A DNA stretch of 64,000 nt from Bin5 sp965221345 (GTDB lineage: Bacteria; Chloroflexota; Anaerolineae; Caldilineales; Caldilineaceae). The position numbers and the translations under genes were made by a program. The stretch is taken from the NCBI GenBank assembly GCA_965221345.1, contig CBDCSD010000002.1:434001-498000 (forward strand), read 5' to 3'. The stretch's first letter is position 1. Every line of letters starts with the position of its first letter. The notes under the pieces are model-generated. The model was given only the letters and a program-made list of their open reading frames with translations. It ran no database searches and was not told the origin of the DNA. Positions 1 through 8,970 of this stretch are shown piece by piece.

Positions 1-59
1 AGTAGGCGTGGGAGTATCGCGCTCAAAGGATAGATTGAAATGCACGCCAGACTGCCGGT

Positions 60-1379
60 CTAGACCCAATACTTGGCCAAGCCCTCGTCGATGAGCTTTT
101 GGATCTCGGAGTCGCCATACTCCAGGGCCTCGGCCACCGGCCGTCCCTCATTGACGATCAGAAACAGAACGTCATTAATGACGGCGCCGGCGCGCTCGGG
201 CACAGCGGCGTAGTTGCGTTCCTTGGGATTGACTTCAGAAGCCTCTTTAAGGCCGGGCGTTTCCAGCAACCTGGGGTCGGACATGAGGTCTGCCCGCTCC
301 GGCACGAGCGAAATCAGTTCGCACAAGGCCCAGTAGGCATCTTTGCCGCCGTCTTTGTAGAGAAACTCCATGAATTCCCAAGTGTCGCCATCGTTTTCGG
401 AATGGCCGGTAACAGCAGAGATTGAGGTTACCGTGTCCTTGTAGCCATAGAGCGGGTCGGCTTCGCCGGTTGGGGTTGGCGGGTGCGAGTAGCCGATGTT
501 GGGGTACATATCGGGATAGGTGTTGATGTACTCACCGATCACCCAGGTCTGTTCCTCGGTCATGGCAGCAAGGCCGTTGCCGATGGAATCAAAGTTGGGG
601 AATCCGGGATCCCAGACTTCATGAACGAGGGCCATGTCGGCGATGTAGGTGAAGGCCTCATGGACTTCGGAGCTGGTCATGAGGGAAATCTGTTCATCGC
701 CATTGTTCTGGATGACGTTGCCGCCCAGCTGATAAATCTGGCTCAAGGTGGGCCATTCATCGGTGACGGCAAAGCCGGCCCGGGAAATGGCGCCGGTTCC
801 GTCCTTCTGGGTGAGCGCCTTGGCTGCGGTGGTGAAGTCGTCCCAGGTCTTGGGGGGCGACTCAGGATCGAGACCGGCTTCTTCAAACATCTGCTTGTTG
901 TACATCATGAGGGTACAGGTGGTGCCGGTGGGAAGTACGTAGCGCCCGTTGGTCTTGATATCAAAGAGGGGGTAGGCCTCTTCGAACCAACTGGGCGGGA
1001 AGATGTCCTCGGGGAATTCAAGCACGAGATTTTCTTCCCGCATCTGGTGCATGAAGGCAAGGGAACGCATTTTGATCATGTTCGGCCCTGTGCCGGCTGC
1101 GAGGGCGGAGTAGAGCTTCTCCACATAGCCGCCGGCAATGGACTGGACATCGACGGTGATTCGATCATTTTGTTCGGCGAATTTGTCGGCTACGCTGCGG
1201 TAGAGATCCATGCGGATATCCCACCAGCCCCACAGAGACAGCTCGACCGGTTCTTCGGCGGCGGCATCGCTTTCCATACCGCCCCCCGTTGCGGGAACGC
1301 AGGCGGCCATGGCCAACCCGAAGCCGGTGAGACCGGCCGTCTTAAGAAACTGTCGTCGACTAGAGTTTTGCAGCTTCAT
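60..1379 (-). CDS. ABC transporter sugar-binding lipoprotein
   Basis: Extracellular solute-binding protein of the family-1 (maltose/sugar) type, 439 residues, the usual length. The N-terminus has a twin-arginine motif (SRRQFLK, residues 7-13), a hydrophobic stretch and a lipobox (LAMAAC, Cys about 27). It is therefore probably exported by Tat and lipid-anchored outside the membrane. A Glu/Ala-rich linker precedes the mature domain, which has typical family motifs such as GTGPNM and YNKQMFEEAGLDP. The start is fixed by a strong ribosome site (AGGAGGG, 1386-1392). No permease or ATPase is visible on this strand. Any partner genes would lie to the left of the window. The sugar it binds cannot be told from sequence. 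Confidence 0.9.
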   Translation of the reverse strand: MKLQNSSRRQFLKTAGLTGFGLAMAACVPATGGGMESDAAAEEPVELSLWGWWDIRMDLYRSVADKFAEQNDRITVDVQSIAGGYVEKLYSALAAGTGPNMIKMRSLAFMHQMREENLVLEFPEDIFPPSWFEEAYPLFDIKTNGRYVLPTGTTCTLMMYNKQMFEEAGLDPESPPKTWDDFTTAAKALTQKDGTGAISRAGFAVTDEWPTLSQIYQLGGNVIQNNGDEQISLMTSSEVHEAFTYIADMALVHEVWDPGFPNFDSIGNGLAAMTEEQTWVIGEYINTYPDMYPNIGYSHPPTPTGEADPLYGYKDTVTSISAVTGHSENDGDTWEFMEFLYKDGGKDAYWALCELISLVPERADLMSDPRLLETPGLKEASEVNPKERNYAAVPERAGAVINDVLFLIVNEGRPVAEALEYGDSEIQKLIDEGLAKYWV

Positions 1380-1699
1380 GCTTTGCCCTCCTGGATCTGG
1401 GTTGAACAGACGTGTTGGTACGCAGGGATTAATCCGTTTGCTATCCGGCTCCCAGCAGGCTGCCGTGAGGCGAAAGGAGGCAGTCCGCGTCGCTTGTCAT
1501 TCGCTATATAGTTGTCAAGCGGCCGGTGACTGTAAGACAGCACACGGGTCTGGCATTGTCAACGGGGGCGAGTTTTCGTGGGTGCATCCCCATACAGGGG
1601 TGCGATATACTGAAAGGGAGCAAGGGAGTCCGGGGTGCTAGAGAACGGAAAAAATATCAATGAGTCGGAAGCGGAGTCGGGAACGTAGTCAAGTGAAGT

Positions 1700-1909
1700 T
1701 TGCAGGTTCAGCGGGCGAGATACAGGAGCGGTTGTGGTCGCGGCGCCTATGACCCGGCCTCCGGCTCCTTGGCGCGGCTGGCGGACCTGCCGGCGGGCAT
1801 TCATAGGATGCATGCAGCCAGTTATGAAGGGACGGCGTTCGTTCCGGGTGGGTCAGCTAGAACCGGGGGTATCGACAACCAGGGACGGGTTCTCAAGTAC
1901 AGCCCGTAA
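1700..1909 (+). pseudogene. Kelch-repeat protein remnant (copy A)
   Basis: An open stretch of about 70 codons ending TAA at 1907-1909. It reads like the last blade of a kelch propeller: YDPASGSL, then LADLPAGIHRMHAASY, then GG and the C-terminus GRVLKYSP. No start with a ribosome site and no upstream blades are found, so it is a decayed 3' end. The same fragment, diverged, is present at 12346-12567 and ends KRYSP. Both copies lie the same distance upstream of a Gfo/Idh gene. The kelch identity comes from motif reading only. Confidence 0.55.
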
Positions 1910-2097
1910 GGAAGCAGCCGGCCGCCATGACGGCCCACAAGCGATGGGACGGTTGGGCGGCGGAGAGTGTCAGTCCTTTGAAAACTGACTGAAAAGCAAC
2001 TGGAATCGGCCAGAAATACGCGTAACGACAACTGCCGTAAAGCTGTCTCTTGCGCGTCCGTCGCGGCGTCAGCCCCACTCTCCCGGCCGGACCGGTT

Positions 2098-2332
2098 GCT
2101 GAACGCGAGAAGGGCAGCACCCTCACCGGCGGCGCAGCGCAGGCGAATGTCATCCTTTCCTTCCTTACCCGGAGGGCACACAGCAGTGTTCACCCATTCA
2201 TTGGCCCTCTCTGTGAACGCACTGATAAAGCAGGAGCATAGTAGCCTCGAGTGGATTCAGGAATTGGCCGAGAGCTATGAGATCTTCCCGATGGCCTGAC
2301 TTACACATTCCATCCGCGCAGCGGTGTGAATC
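2098..2332 (+). pseudogene. Family-5 binding protein N-terminal remnant (copy A)
   Basis: Read with frameshifts, this stretch matches the N-terminal part of the intact binding protein at 4922-6616. The pieces KGSTLTGG, RRAHSS, KQEHSSLEW, ELAESYEI and LTYTFHPRSGV correspond to GGTLTIG, KAHSS, MQEHSTLKW, DLAESYEI and LTYTFHLREGV. Reading-frame changes near 2230 and a stop after the ESYEI segment make it non-functional. It ends just before the leader of the Gfo/Idh gene, so the rest of the old transporter gene has been deleted. A second, differently damaged copy is at 12753-12980. Confidence 0.7.
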
Positions 2333-2384
2333 GGCAAAATAGTACAACTTTCGCCTCCAGCTACGTCCAAGGAGAACCATAACC

Positions 2385-3443
2385 ATGTTCCAGGACCTGC
2401 AACCTGCTGACTATCAACCCGTCCTGCCCTCTGACCTGCGCCACGGAATTGGCTTCGTCGGATGCGGCAACATCGTCCGCCGCTCGCAAATGCCTTCTTA
2501 TAAGAAGGCGGGCTACCGCGTCGTCGCATGTTGCGACCAGGTGGAGGAGAGAGCAGACAGTGTAGCGGCCAATTTCGACAACCCCCTGGTTACAACCAAC
2601 GTGGAAGAGTTGTTTTCGCATCCTGAGGTGCAGATCGTTGACCTGGCAGTACACGCTCACCAACGCCTGCCATTGGTCGAGCAGATCGCCGCAGCAGGCA
2701 AGCACGTCTTTTCACAGAAGCCTTTGGCTCCCAGCTTGCGCGAGGCGGAGCGTATAGTGGAGATATGCCGCAACGCCGGCGTCACACTGATGGTCAATCA
2801 ACAGGCGCGTTGGGCGCCCGCCCATCGGGCACTGAGACTCTTGGTCGAACGAGGTGTGTTGGGGCATGTCTACGCCGTTACCCACTGCTATCGGGCGTAT
2901 CAGGACTATGGCTGGTACGCTGAGCATGAGGATTTCAACATCGTTGATCATGGTATCCACTATATTGATTTGAGCCGCTACTTTACCGGATACACACCGC
3001 TGCGGGTGAAAGCGACAACTACGATGGCGCCCGGCCAGAATGCGGTCTCGCCGATGATCTATACAATCCTCTTCGAATACGAACCTTCGTGCCAGGTCAT
3101 GACGACCCTGCACTTTAACAACATCGTTTCAGCACCCGCTCTCCATGATCACCTGTGGTATCTGGATGGCACGAACGGGAGCGCACTGCTCAGCGATCCC
3201 ATGGGAACGGCCAAGTTAAGCCTATCGTTCAAGGATTCCCCTGAACAGGTACAGACTTTCGAAATCGCCGGCACTTGGGGACATGAAGGCTTCGCCGGTT
3301 CGATGGGAGAGATGTTGCGCGCCTTGGAAGAAGGGCGCGAGCCGGAAAGTTCAGGTCGCGACAATCTGGAGAGCTTACGAATGGCATTCGCGGCAGTGGA
3401 AAGTGCCAATTCAGGTGAAAGTGTCGCACTGAGCCACTCGTAA
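2385..3443 (+). CDS. Gfo/Idh/MocA family oxidoreductase (copy A)
   Basis: NAD(P)-dependent sugar or inositol dehydrogenase-like protein of 352 residues, usual family length. The N-terminal Rossmann fold shows VGCGNI (about residues 24-29), followed by SQMPSYKKAGY and the end of beta-2 (VVACCD). The family EKP motif appears as SQKPLA (about 110). The catalytic-type motif DHGIHYIDL lies near residue 187. The ATG has a good ribosome site (AAGGAGAA, about 12 bases upstream). The next gene, a TIM-barrel isomerase, starts 45 bases on, so the two probably act on one sugar derivative in one operon. It is a close paralogue of 13034-14089. The substrate is unknown. Confidence 0.9.
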   Translation: MFQDLQPADYQPVLPSDLRHGIGFVGCGNIVRRSQMPSYKKAGYRVVACCDQVEERADSVAANFDNPLVTTNVEELFSHPEVQIVDLAVHAHQRLPLVEQIAAAGKHVFSQKPLAPSLREAERIVEICRNAGVTLMVNQQARWAPAHRALRLLVERGVLGHVYAVTHCYRAYQDYGWYAEHEDFNIVDHGIHYIDLSRYFTGYTPLRVKATTTMAPGQNAVSPMIYTILFEYEPSCQVMTTLHFNNIVSAPALHDHLWYLDGTNGSALLSDPMGTAKLSLSFKDSPEQVQTFEIAGTWGHEGFAGSMGEMLRALEEGREPESSGRDNLESLRMAFAAVESANSGESVALSHS

Positions 3444-3488
3444 GCCCGGTACCGCGCCCTGGGACAATACCGAAAGGAGCGTCAAGCC

Positions 3489-4313
3489 ATGCGGATATGT
3501 AGTGGCTTCTATCGCTGGTCTCAACACTACGGGTGGCATTTCCTGACAGAGCGCATCGACGAGGTTGCAGCCGGCTTAGCCCAGGCGGGCTACGCCTACT
3601 TTGAGGGCCTTCTCGATCCATTAGAGGGAGAAGGGGACTGGGCGAGCCGCTGGCAAGCTGCTCTGGAGAGGCATGGGGTGCAGTTGGCGGGGGCTTACGT
3701 CCATGCGCTGCTGCACGATGCTAGCATTCAGGCGCAGACGATTGAAACAGTCGTAGCAAGAGCGCGGCTGTTGCGACCGATGGGAGCAGAGTTTATCAAT
3801 GCCAATCCTCAACCCATTGCCGCCCGCAAGACAGACGAGATGTTGGCAACCCAGGCAGAGGGGTTCGCTCTGCTGGGCGCTGAGTTGAGGAGAGAGGGCT
3901 TACGTCTCCTGGTGCATCATCATTTGCCCGAACTGGCAGAGAACGGTCGTGAACTGCGCCATCTTTTGGATCACACCGACCCCAAAGACCTGGGACTGAC
4001 AGTAGATGCCGATTGGATGTGCCGAGGCGGCCAGGATGTGAAAGCATGGATTAGAGAATTCGCATCAAGGCTTGAAATCGTGGAATTGCGAAGTTCTCAT
4101 AAGGGTATTTGGGATGAGACTTTGGGTGAAGGTGAACCCGATTGCCAAGAGTTGGCGCATACACTGACCGAGGTTAGCTTTGATGGGTGGCTCATGGTCG
4201 AGTTGGCTCGCGAGGAAGGCACTCCGCACACTCTGAATCTGGTCCAGGCCCACGCACACAGCTTGGAATACGTGCGCGAAATCTTCGGCAGGCGCGGCCA
4301 TGATTTTGCCTGA
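3489..4313 (+). CDS. Sugar phosphate isomerase/epimerase (TIM barrel)
   Basis: A 274-residue xylose-isomerase-like TIM-barrel protein (AP endonuclease 2 superfamily), which usually isomerises or epimerises keto-sugars using a divalent metal. Visible features are an N-terminal strand (RICSGFYRW), the strand with metal-ligand His residues (LLVHHHLPE, about residue 140), DLGLTVDADW (about 165) and the C-terminal WLMVELAREE with its Glu. A ribosome site AAAGGAG precedes the ATG. It follows the Gfo/Idh gene closely. A broken copy of its first 190 bases lies at 14138-14324, after the second Gfo/Idh gene. Exact reaction unknown. Confidence 0.8.
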   Translation: MRICSGFYRWSQHYGWHFLTERIDEVAAGLAQAGYAYFEGLLDPLEGEGDWASRWQAALERHGVQLAGAYVHALLHDASIQAQTIETVVARARLLRPMGAEFINANPQPIAARKTDEMLATQAEGFALLGAELRREGLRLLVHHHLPELAENGRELRHLLDHTDPKDLGLTVDADWMCRGGQDVKAWIREFASRLEIVELRSSHKGIWDETLGEGEPDCQELAHTLTEVSFDGWLMVELAREEGTPHTLNLVQAHAHSLEYVREIFGRRGHDFA

Positions 4314-4355
4314 CCCTATCAAATTCAGCAGAGACGCAGCACAAGATATACTCTA

Positions 4356-4383
4356 CAAAATCTGTAAATCCCCTCAGATTTTG
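4356..4383 (+). terminator. Stem-loop after the isomerase gene
   Basis: Perfect 9-bp inverted repeat (CAAAATCTG / CAGATTTTG) with a 10-base loop, 42 bases after the isomerase stop. The 3' flank is A-rich rather than a T-run on the plus strand, so it is only a possible terminator. It may instead be an mRNA 3'-end stabilising hairpin. Confidence 0.4.
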
Positions 4384-4921
4384 CAGAAAAAATACAGTTT
4401 GGCATTCTCCTGACTTTCCATTATCATAATGATATATTTATGTTTCCCAGTAGTTGACCAAAGATAAGGCGTAGCGAAACGGCGCAGTGCGGTGACCGGG
4501 AAATGCGCCAGCGCGTTGCGGCATAAATGTGTGCGCAGCCAGTTTTCCTTCCGTTATCCCTTCAACGACTTCTGGGTTGCCCCGGCTGAGAAGATGCGCT
4601 TCGAAAAATAGCGCGCCAAAATCATGCTGCCGGAAAGGGTCAGGTCCCCTATCGGATTTTGAATGCGCAAGTGGGCGGTTTGGGCAAGATCATTATTGCA
4701 CCAATAAAGCCGACAAAGTCCAGCAGAACAAGACATAGCATATCTTCTCTTTCCGGCATGAATAGATATAGAAGCCAGTACGGTGTCTTTGTATCGTGCA
4801 AGTCATTCAGGAGGTCAATTTACGAAAGGGGGTGATTTACAGCCAAAACCAAGGAGTACTCGGCACCAAACGTGTGTCGTACCTATTGCTCTCTATCTGT
4901 TCACAGAAAGGAGATCGGGAA
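4384..4921. other. Intergenic region before the family-5 binding protein gene
   Basis: About 540 bases without a supportable gene. The first part is AT-rich (around 4410-4445) and could hold the promoter of the transporter operon. The stretch 4529-4738 is open on the plus strand but shows no recognisable protein and no ribosome site. An in-frame extension of the binding-protein reading frame back to 4796 exists but lacks a signal peptide start. The gene is therefore started at 4922. Confidence 0.5.
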
Positions 4922-6616
4922 ATGAACCCGTTTCGTGTACGAATTGGTCACCGTCGTTCTCTGCTTTTTGTGGCTGCATTAAGCATTGCAGCCCTGATTG
5001 TCGCAGCTTGCGTACCTGTCGCTGCGCCAGCCGCCGACTCCCCGGCCGAAGCAGTTGCCGAATCCGAACAGGGCGGCACCCTCACGATTGGCTCTGTACA
5101 GGGCAGTGCCGTCATCCCCACCTTCCTTCCCTGGAAAGCGCATAGCAGCGCTCAATCATTCCACTGGAACCTCTTCATGAACTCACTGGTGATGCAGGAG
5201 CACAGTACGCTCAAGTGGGTTCCGGATCTGGCCGAGAGCTATGAGATCAGCTCCGACGGCCTGACTTACACCTTCCACCTGCGCGAAGGTGTGACGTGGC
5301 ATGATGGCATGCCATTTACCGCGAACGACGTCTCTTTTTCCTTCCATGCGGCTCTACTCCCTGAAGGCGGCTCGACAGCGTCGGGTGGACTGAAGGATGC
5401 GATCAAGGGCGCAGTGGACTTCCAGGAAGGCAACGCCGAGACTGCCGAGGGGATTAAGGTCCTTGACGACTACACCATTCAATTTGAGTTGGTGAAACCG
5501 CAGGTAACGATCATCGAGCGATTCGCTATGCGAATTGCCCCGGCCCACGTGTTCGAAGGGCTTGAGCCGGAGGATTGGCTGCAGACCGAGTTCGCCACGG
5601 AACTGCCTTTCGGCACCGGTCCCTTCGTGTTCAAGGAGTACATCCCGGATCAGCACACCATCTTCGAGCGCAACGACAACTACTTCAAGGGTGCGCCCCT
5701 GCTCAAGAACGCCGTAATTCGATTCTACGGTGACAATAGCGTAATGATAATCGCCCTGGAGAAGGGTGAGATAAACATGGTCGGTTTCCTGAACCCGAGC
5801 GCTGACGAGTTCGACAAAGTCACGAATCTTCCCGGCGTCGACTGGGAATACCAGGACAAGTTTCCGGCATACTTCTTTTCCATCACTTTCCAGGACGAGG
5901 CATTAGCGGACAAGCGGTTCCGCCAGGCGTTCCTGTACTCGATCGACCGCGCGGAAATTGCCGCCCAACTCTGGGGCAATGCGGACCTGACGAAAGTACA
6001 GCCGGCGGTACAGTGGGCACCTCCTCCAGGGGTTACTTTGGAAATCGAGGAGTACGCCTACAACCCCGAAAAGTCCACGGCCTTGCTGGAGGAAATGGGC
6101 TGGGACTTCGACCGAGAAGTTGAAATTGTTTGGTTTGGCGCGGATATGCCAGATCAGCTCCCGATCCTGCAGCAGTTCATAGAAGCCGCGGGCATCAAAA
6201 CCAAGCTGGTACAGACCGATGGGGCAAGGGGTTTGGAGGTCTTCTACGAGACCGGCGACTATGAGATTAGCTGGGTTGGCGGCTGGGGCCGGTCCTACTA
6301 TCCTGATACGACCGTTGTCGGGTGTGACCGCATCTACCCCGACGGTTACAACTCAAGCCGCTACTGTAACGAGGAGCTGGATGCACTGTACAATGAGGCC
6401 CTCGCTACGGTTGACGACGACGCACGCAATGAGTTGTACACGCGTGCCAGCGCAATCTGGAATGATGAACTTCCCTGGATACCCCTCTATGCGCCGCAGT
6501 CTCTGTTGCTGATAGGTGAGAGTGTCAAGGGATGGCGGGACAGCCTCATCGGGCCAGAAGGATCTGCCACGATTGGCGCTGTCACGGACCTCGAGAAGTG
6601 GTACATAGAGGAGTAG
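4922..6616 (+). CDS. ABC transporter substrate-binding protein, family 5
   Basis: Peptide/oligosaccharide/nickel-type (SBP_bac_5) binding lipoprotein, 564 residues from the chosen start. The ATG at 4922 follows AAAGGAG and gives a basic n-region, a hydrophobic core and a lipobox (IVAAC, Cys about 30) followed by an Ala/Pro/Glu linker. Longer in-frame starts lack this arrangement. Typical family sequence: GGTLTIG, DLAESYEISSDGLTYTF, REGVTWHDG (about 115-125), then GTGPFVF and RFRQAFLYSIDR. It is followed by two permease genes of the DppB/DppC type but no ATPase in the window. The neighbourhood of glycosylhydrolases and sugar enzymes suggests an oligosaccharide rather than a peptide ligand. That is inference. 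Confidence 0.92.
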   Translation: MNPFRVRIGHRRSLLFVAALSIAALIVAACVPVAAPAADSPAEAVAESEQGGTLTIGSVQGSAVIPTFLPWKAHSSAQSFHWNLFMNSLVMQEHSTLKWVPDLAESYEISSDGLTYTFHLREGVTWHDGMPFTANDVSFSFHAALLPEGGSTASGGLKDAIKGAVDFQEGNAETAEGIKVLDDYTIQFELVKPQVTIIERFAMRIAPAHVFEGLEPEDWLQTEFATELPFGTGPFVFKEYIPDQHTIFERNDNYFKGAPLLKNAVIRFYGDNSVMIIALEKGEINMVGFLNPSADEFDKVTNLPGVDWEYQDKFPAYFFSITFQDEALADKRFRQAFLYSIDRAEIAAQLWGNADLTKVQPAVQWAPPPGVTLEIEEYAYNPEKSTALLEEMGWDFDREVEIVWFGADMPDQLPILQQFIEAAGIKTKLVQTDGARGLEVFYETGDYEISWVGGWGRSYYPDTTVVGCDRIYPDGYNSSRYCNEELDALYNEALATVDDDARNELYTRASAIWNDELPWIPLYAPQSLLLIGESVKGWRDSLIGPEGSATIGAVTDLEKWYIEE

Positions 6617-6711
6617 CTACTTTGTAGTGCCGATCTGAAGCAAATCGGCTCCGCCTGGAGTTGTGGGGCAAGGATTTCGATGTTGGGACAACTCTCCTTT
6701 GGGGAGCGTCA

Positions 6712-6743
6712 GTGGTGGGGTAGGCTCGCGCCGGCCCCACCAC
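6712..6743 (+). promoter_or_regulatory. Intercistronic stem-loop between binding protein and permease
   Basis: Perfect 9-bp stem (GTGGTGGGG / CCCCACCAC) in the 170-base gap between the binding-protein stop and the permease start, followed by CTCCTTT. A weaker 6-bp hairpin (GCCGAT / ATCGGC, 6629-6649) lies just before it. Such hairpins are known in ABC operons to protect the upstream message and reduce permease expression. That role is inferred here from position. Confidence 0.5.
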
Positions 6744-6789
6744 CTCCTTTCCACCCCTCAAACCCTGGTTGAACCGAGGAGGTTACACT

Positions 6790-7749
6790 TTGGGACGCTA
6801 TATCTTACGGCGTATTCTGATCTCGTTCCCGGTATTATTGGGCATCACAGTCGTTACGTTCACTTTCGCCAACCTGGCCCCAGGCGATCCGGTTACGGCC
6901 ATGATTGACCCCATGAGTGGGATAGAACCAGGAGAGGTTGAAAAACTCAAAGAGGCACTGGGCATCAATAAGCCCATACCGGTGCGCTATTTCCTCTGGC
7001 TGAAGGAGGTCGTGCGCGGCAACCTGGGCTATTCCTACGTCACCCATAGGCCGGTGGCCACCATGATCGCCGAGCGGTTGCCGCAGACCTTGCAACTGAT
7101 GATCACGGCCCTGAGCATCAGTGTCGTCGTGGGTGTTTCGCTGGGCATCTACGCTGCCTTCAACCAGTATTCAGTGTTGGACAATGTGTTCACCTTGTTG
7201 GTGTTCATCGGCATATCGGTACCAGCTTTCTTCTTCGCCTTGCTGGCCATTTACATGTTCTCATTCAGGATTCCTATCTTTCCAACCTCTGGCATGGTGG
7301 AGCCACTGAGCACTCTACCACCTATCGTTGACCGTCTCCATCACTTGGTGCTCCCGGCCACGGTTCTGGGCATTGAAGGGATCGCCGGGTACCTGCGCTA
7401 CACACGCTCCAGCGTCTTGGAGGTAATGCGCCAGGATTACGTAACAACTGCGCGGGCCAAAGGGCTGGCCGAATCCGCCGTCCGCATTGGTCACGTCCTG
7501 CGCAATGCGCTGCTGCCGCTGGTGACGATTGCCGGTTTGAGTCTGCCAGGCTTGATCGGAGGCGCACTGTTCATCGAAGTCCTCTTCTCCTGGCCGGGGA
7601 TGGCCCGCATGGCCATCGAGCACACGCTGGGCCGGGATTATCCCGTGATCATGGGAATCGGTCTCGTTTCTGCGACCATGGTGCTGTACAGCAACCTGGT
7701 CGCCGACATACTCTATACTATCGTGGACCCCAGAATCCGCTATGAGTAA
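6790..7749 (+). CDS. ABC transporter permease, DppB type
   Basis: Inner-membrane permease of the dipeptide/oligopeptide/nickel family, about 319 residues. The preferred start is TTG at 6790: it lies 7 bases after GAGGAGG and gives the family's typical beginning (M)GRYILRRILISFP. A TTG at 6769 would add seven unlikely residues. Family features: PGDP (about 40), YFLWL with GNLG following, several membrane helices, and the EAA loop near RYTRSSVLEVMRQDYVTTAR with AKGL. The stop TAA overlaps an ATG (TAATG) of the next frame, so translation may be coupled to the DppC-type partner. Confidence 0.92.
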   Translation: MGRYILRRILISFPVLLGITVVTFTFANLAPGDPVTAMIDPMSGIEPGEVEKLKEALGINKPIPVRYFLWLKEVVRGNLGYSYVTHRPVATMIAERLPQTLQLMITALSISVVVGVSLGIYAAFNQYSVLDNVFTLLVFIGISVPAFFFALLAIYMFSFRIPIFPTSGMVEPLSTLPPIVDRLHHLVLPATVLGIEGIAGYLRYTRSSVLEVMRQDYVTTARAKGLAESAVRIGHVLRNALLPLVTIAGLSLPGLIGGALFIEVLFSWPGMARMAIEHTLGRDYPVIMGIGLVSATMVLYSNLVADILYTIVDPRIRYE

Positions 7750-7817
7750 TGCAGTTCAGGCTGTACCTGGAGTGTAGGGATTCCGGCGGTAATCCTCATT
7801 TCCGAATAGAGGAAGAA

Positions 7818-8753
7818 ATGGAAGGCGAAGAGAAAAAACCAGCAAGGCAGGAGTCACTTGTCAGCCAAGATTTGCAGTTCATGGTGCGTGGGCGGGCAGT
7901 CGTCGGTCTGCGCGAGCTCATTTGGCGCCGCTTTCGCCGGCACCGACTTGCGCTGGTATCTATAGCAATTATGATTGTCTTGGCACTTGCGGCCATCTTC
8001 GCCTCCCAGCTTAGCAGCCCCAATGATCCCTATACGGCCGACCTGCAAAACCTGCGCGCGGCACCAAGTCGAGAGCACATCCTGGGGACGGACCGCTCCG
8101 GTCGAGACATGCTTGCCCGTATTCTCCACGGTGGCCGCGTTTCGCTTTCGGTGGGTTTGATAGCCACCTCTATCTATATTTCCATCGGCACCATCCTGGG
8201 CGGAGTGAGTGGTTACCGAGGCGGCGCGACCGATTTCGTCATCATGCGTATCACCGACATCGTGATGTGCTTCCCCAGTTTACTCATCATCCTGACCCTG
8301 GTAGCCGTCATAGGCCCCAGCATCTTCAATATCATGGTTATACTCGGCTTATTGGGGTGGCCGAGTATCGCCCGCCTGGTCCGCGGAGAGTTCTTATCTC
8401 TCAGCGAACGTGATTTCGTCATGGCCGCGCGCTGTTTGGGCGCGACCGAGCGCAGTATCATCTTTCGCCACATTCTACCGAACGTGGTAGGCCCGCTTTT
8501 GGTTGCCGCCACCTTCGGCATCGCCGGCGCTATCATGGCTGAGGCAGGGCTGAGCTTCCTGGGTCTCGGTGTGCAGGCGCCACGGCCCAGTTGGGGCCAG
8601 ATGTTGAGCGCGGCAACGTCGCTCACAACACTTGAGAGAAGGCCTTGGATATGGATGCCACCAGGAGCGATGATCGCCATCACTGTGCTTAGCATCAATT
8701 TCATCGGCGACGGCTTGCGCGACGCTTTCGACCCGCGCACGATGCTGGACTGA
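7818..8753 (+). CDS. ABC transporter permease, DppC type
   Basis: Second permease of the family-5 transporter, about 311 residues. It has an N-terminal helix after RRFRRHRLALVS, the conserved LGTDRSGRDMLARILHGGR segment (about residue 95), the EAA loop (VMAARCLGATERSIIFRH) and a C-terminal GDGLRDAFDPR, as in DppC/OppC. ATG 7818 has an AGAGGAAG site. An earlier in-frame ATG at 7749 overlaps the stop of the DppB gene and would add 23 residues of unusual sequence. Either start is possible. No ATPase follows, so the transporter must use ATP-binding subunits encoded elsewhere. Confidence 0.92.
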   Translation: MEGEEKKPARQESLVSQDLQFMVRGRAVVGLRELIWRRFRRHRLALVSIAIMIVLALAAIFASQLSSPNDPYTADLQNLRAAPSREHILGTDRSGRDMLARILHGGRVSLSVGLIATSIYISIGTILGGVSGYRGGATDFVIMRITDIVMCFPSLLIILTLVAVIGPSIFNIMVILGLLGWPSIARLVRGEFLSLSERDFVMAARCLGATERSIIFRHILPNVVGPLLVAATFGIAGAIMAEAGLSFLGLGVQAPRPSWGQMLSAATSLTTLERRPWIWMPPGAMIAITVLSINFIGDGLRDAFDPRTMLD

Positions 8754-8970
8754 CAAATTGTGAGTAGTCATATGAATAGTCAATTGTGAAATGGTTAATT
8801 CCGCCCGTAGAGACCGATAACTGATCGGCTCAGGGCTGACGCAGAGCAGTAACGGGGAGCCAACCAAGAGAGTATTCTCACATGGTGTAAAGCCGGTTCT
8901 TTTTCGCAACTGCATCCTTGTTGCCAGATCGAAATGTTGTAATATGCGTGTTCCTTACGGAGAGGATAAT

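Larger units (their letters stand above)
1748..3675 (+). repeat. Segmental duplication, copy A
   Basis: About 1.9 kb repeated at 12406-14324 in the same orientation. The order is identical in both: kelch remnant, about 180 bp of noncoding sequence, remnant of a family-5 binding protein, Gfo/Idh gene, first part of a TIM-barrel isomerase gene. The Gfo/Idh genes are nearly identical, while the remnants are more diverged. The last 60 bases before each Gfo/Idh start are almost the same. The copies are separated by about 8.7 kb that holds the ABC transporter and glycosylhydrolase genes. Confidence 0.85.

Noticed and set aside
483..1511. 342-codon open frame on the plus strand
   Set aside because: Antisense shadow of the sugar-binding lipoprotein gene. 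No ribosome site or recognisable protein.
4529..4738. 69-codon ORF upstream of the family-5 binding protein
   Set aside because: No start signal and no protein family in any frame. Possibly old coding debris but not supportable.
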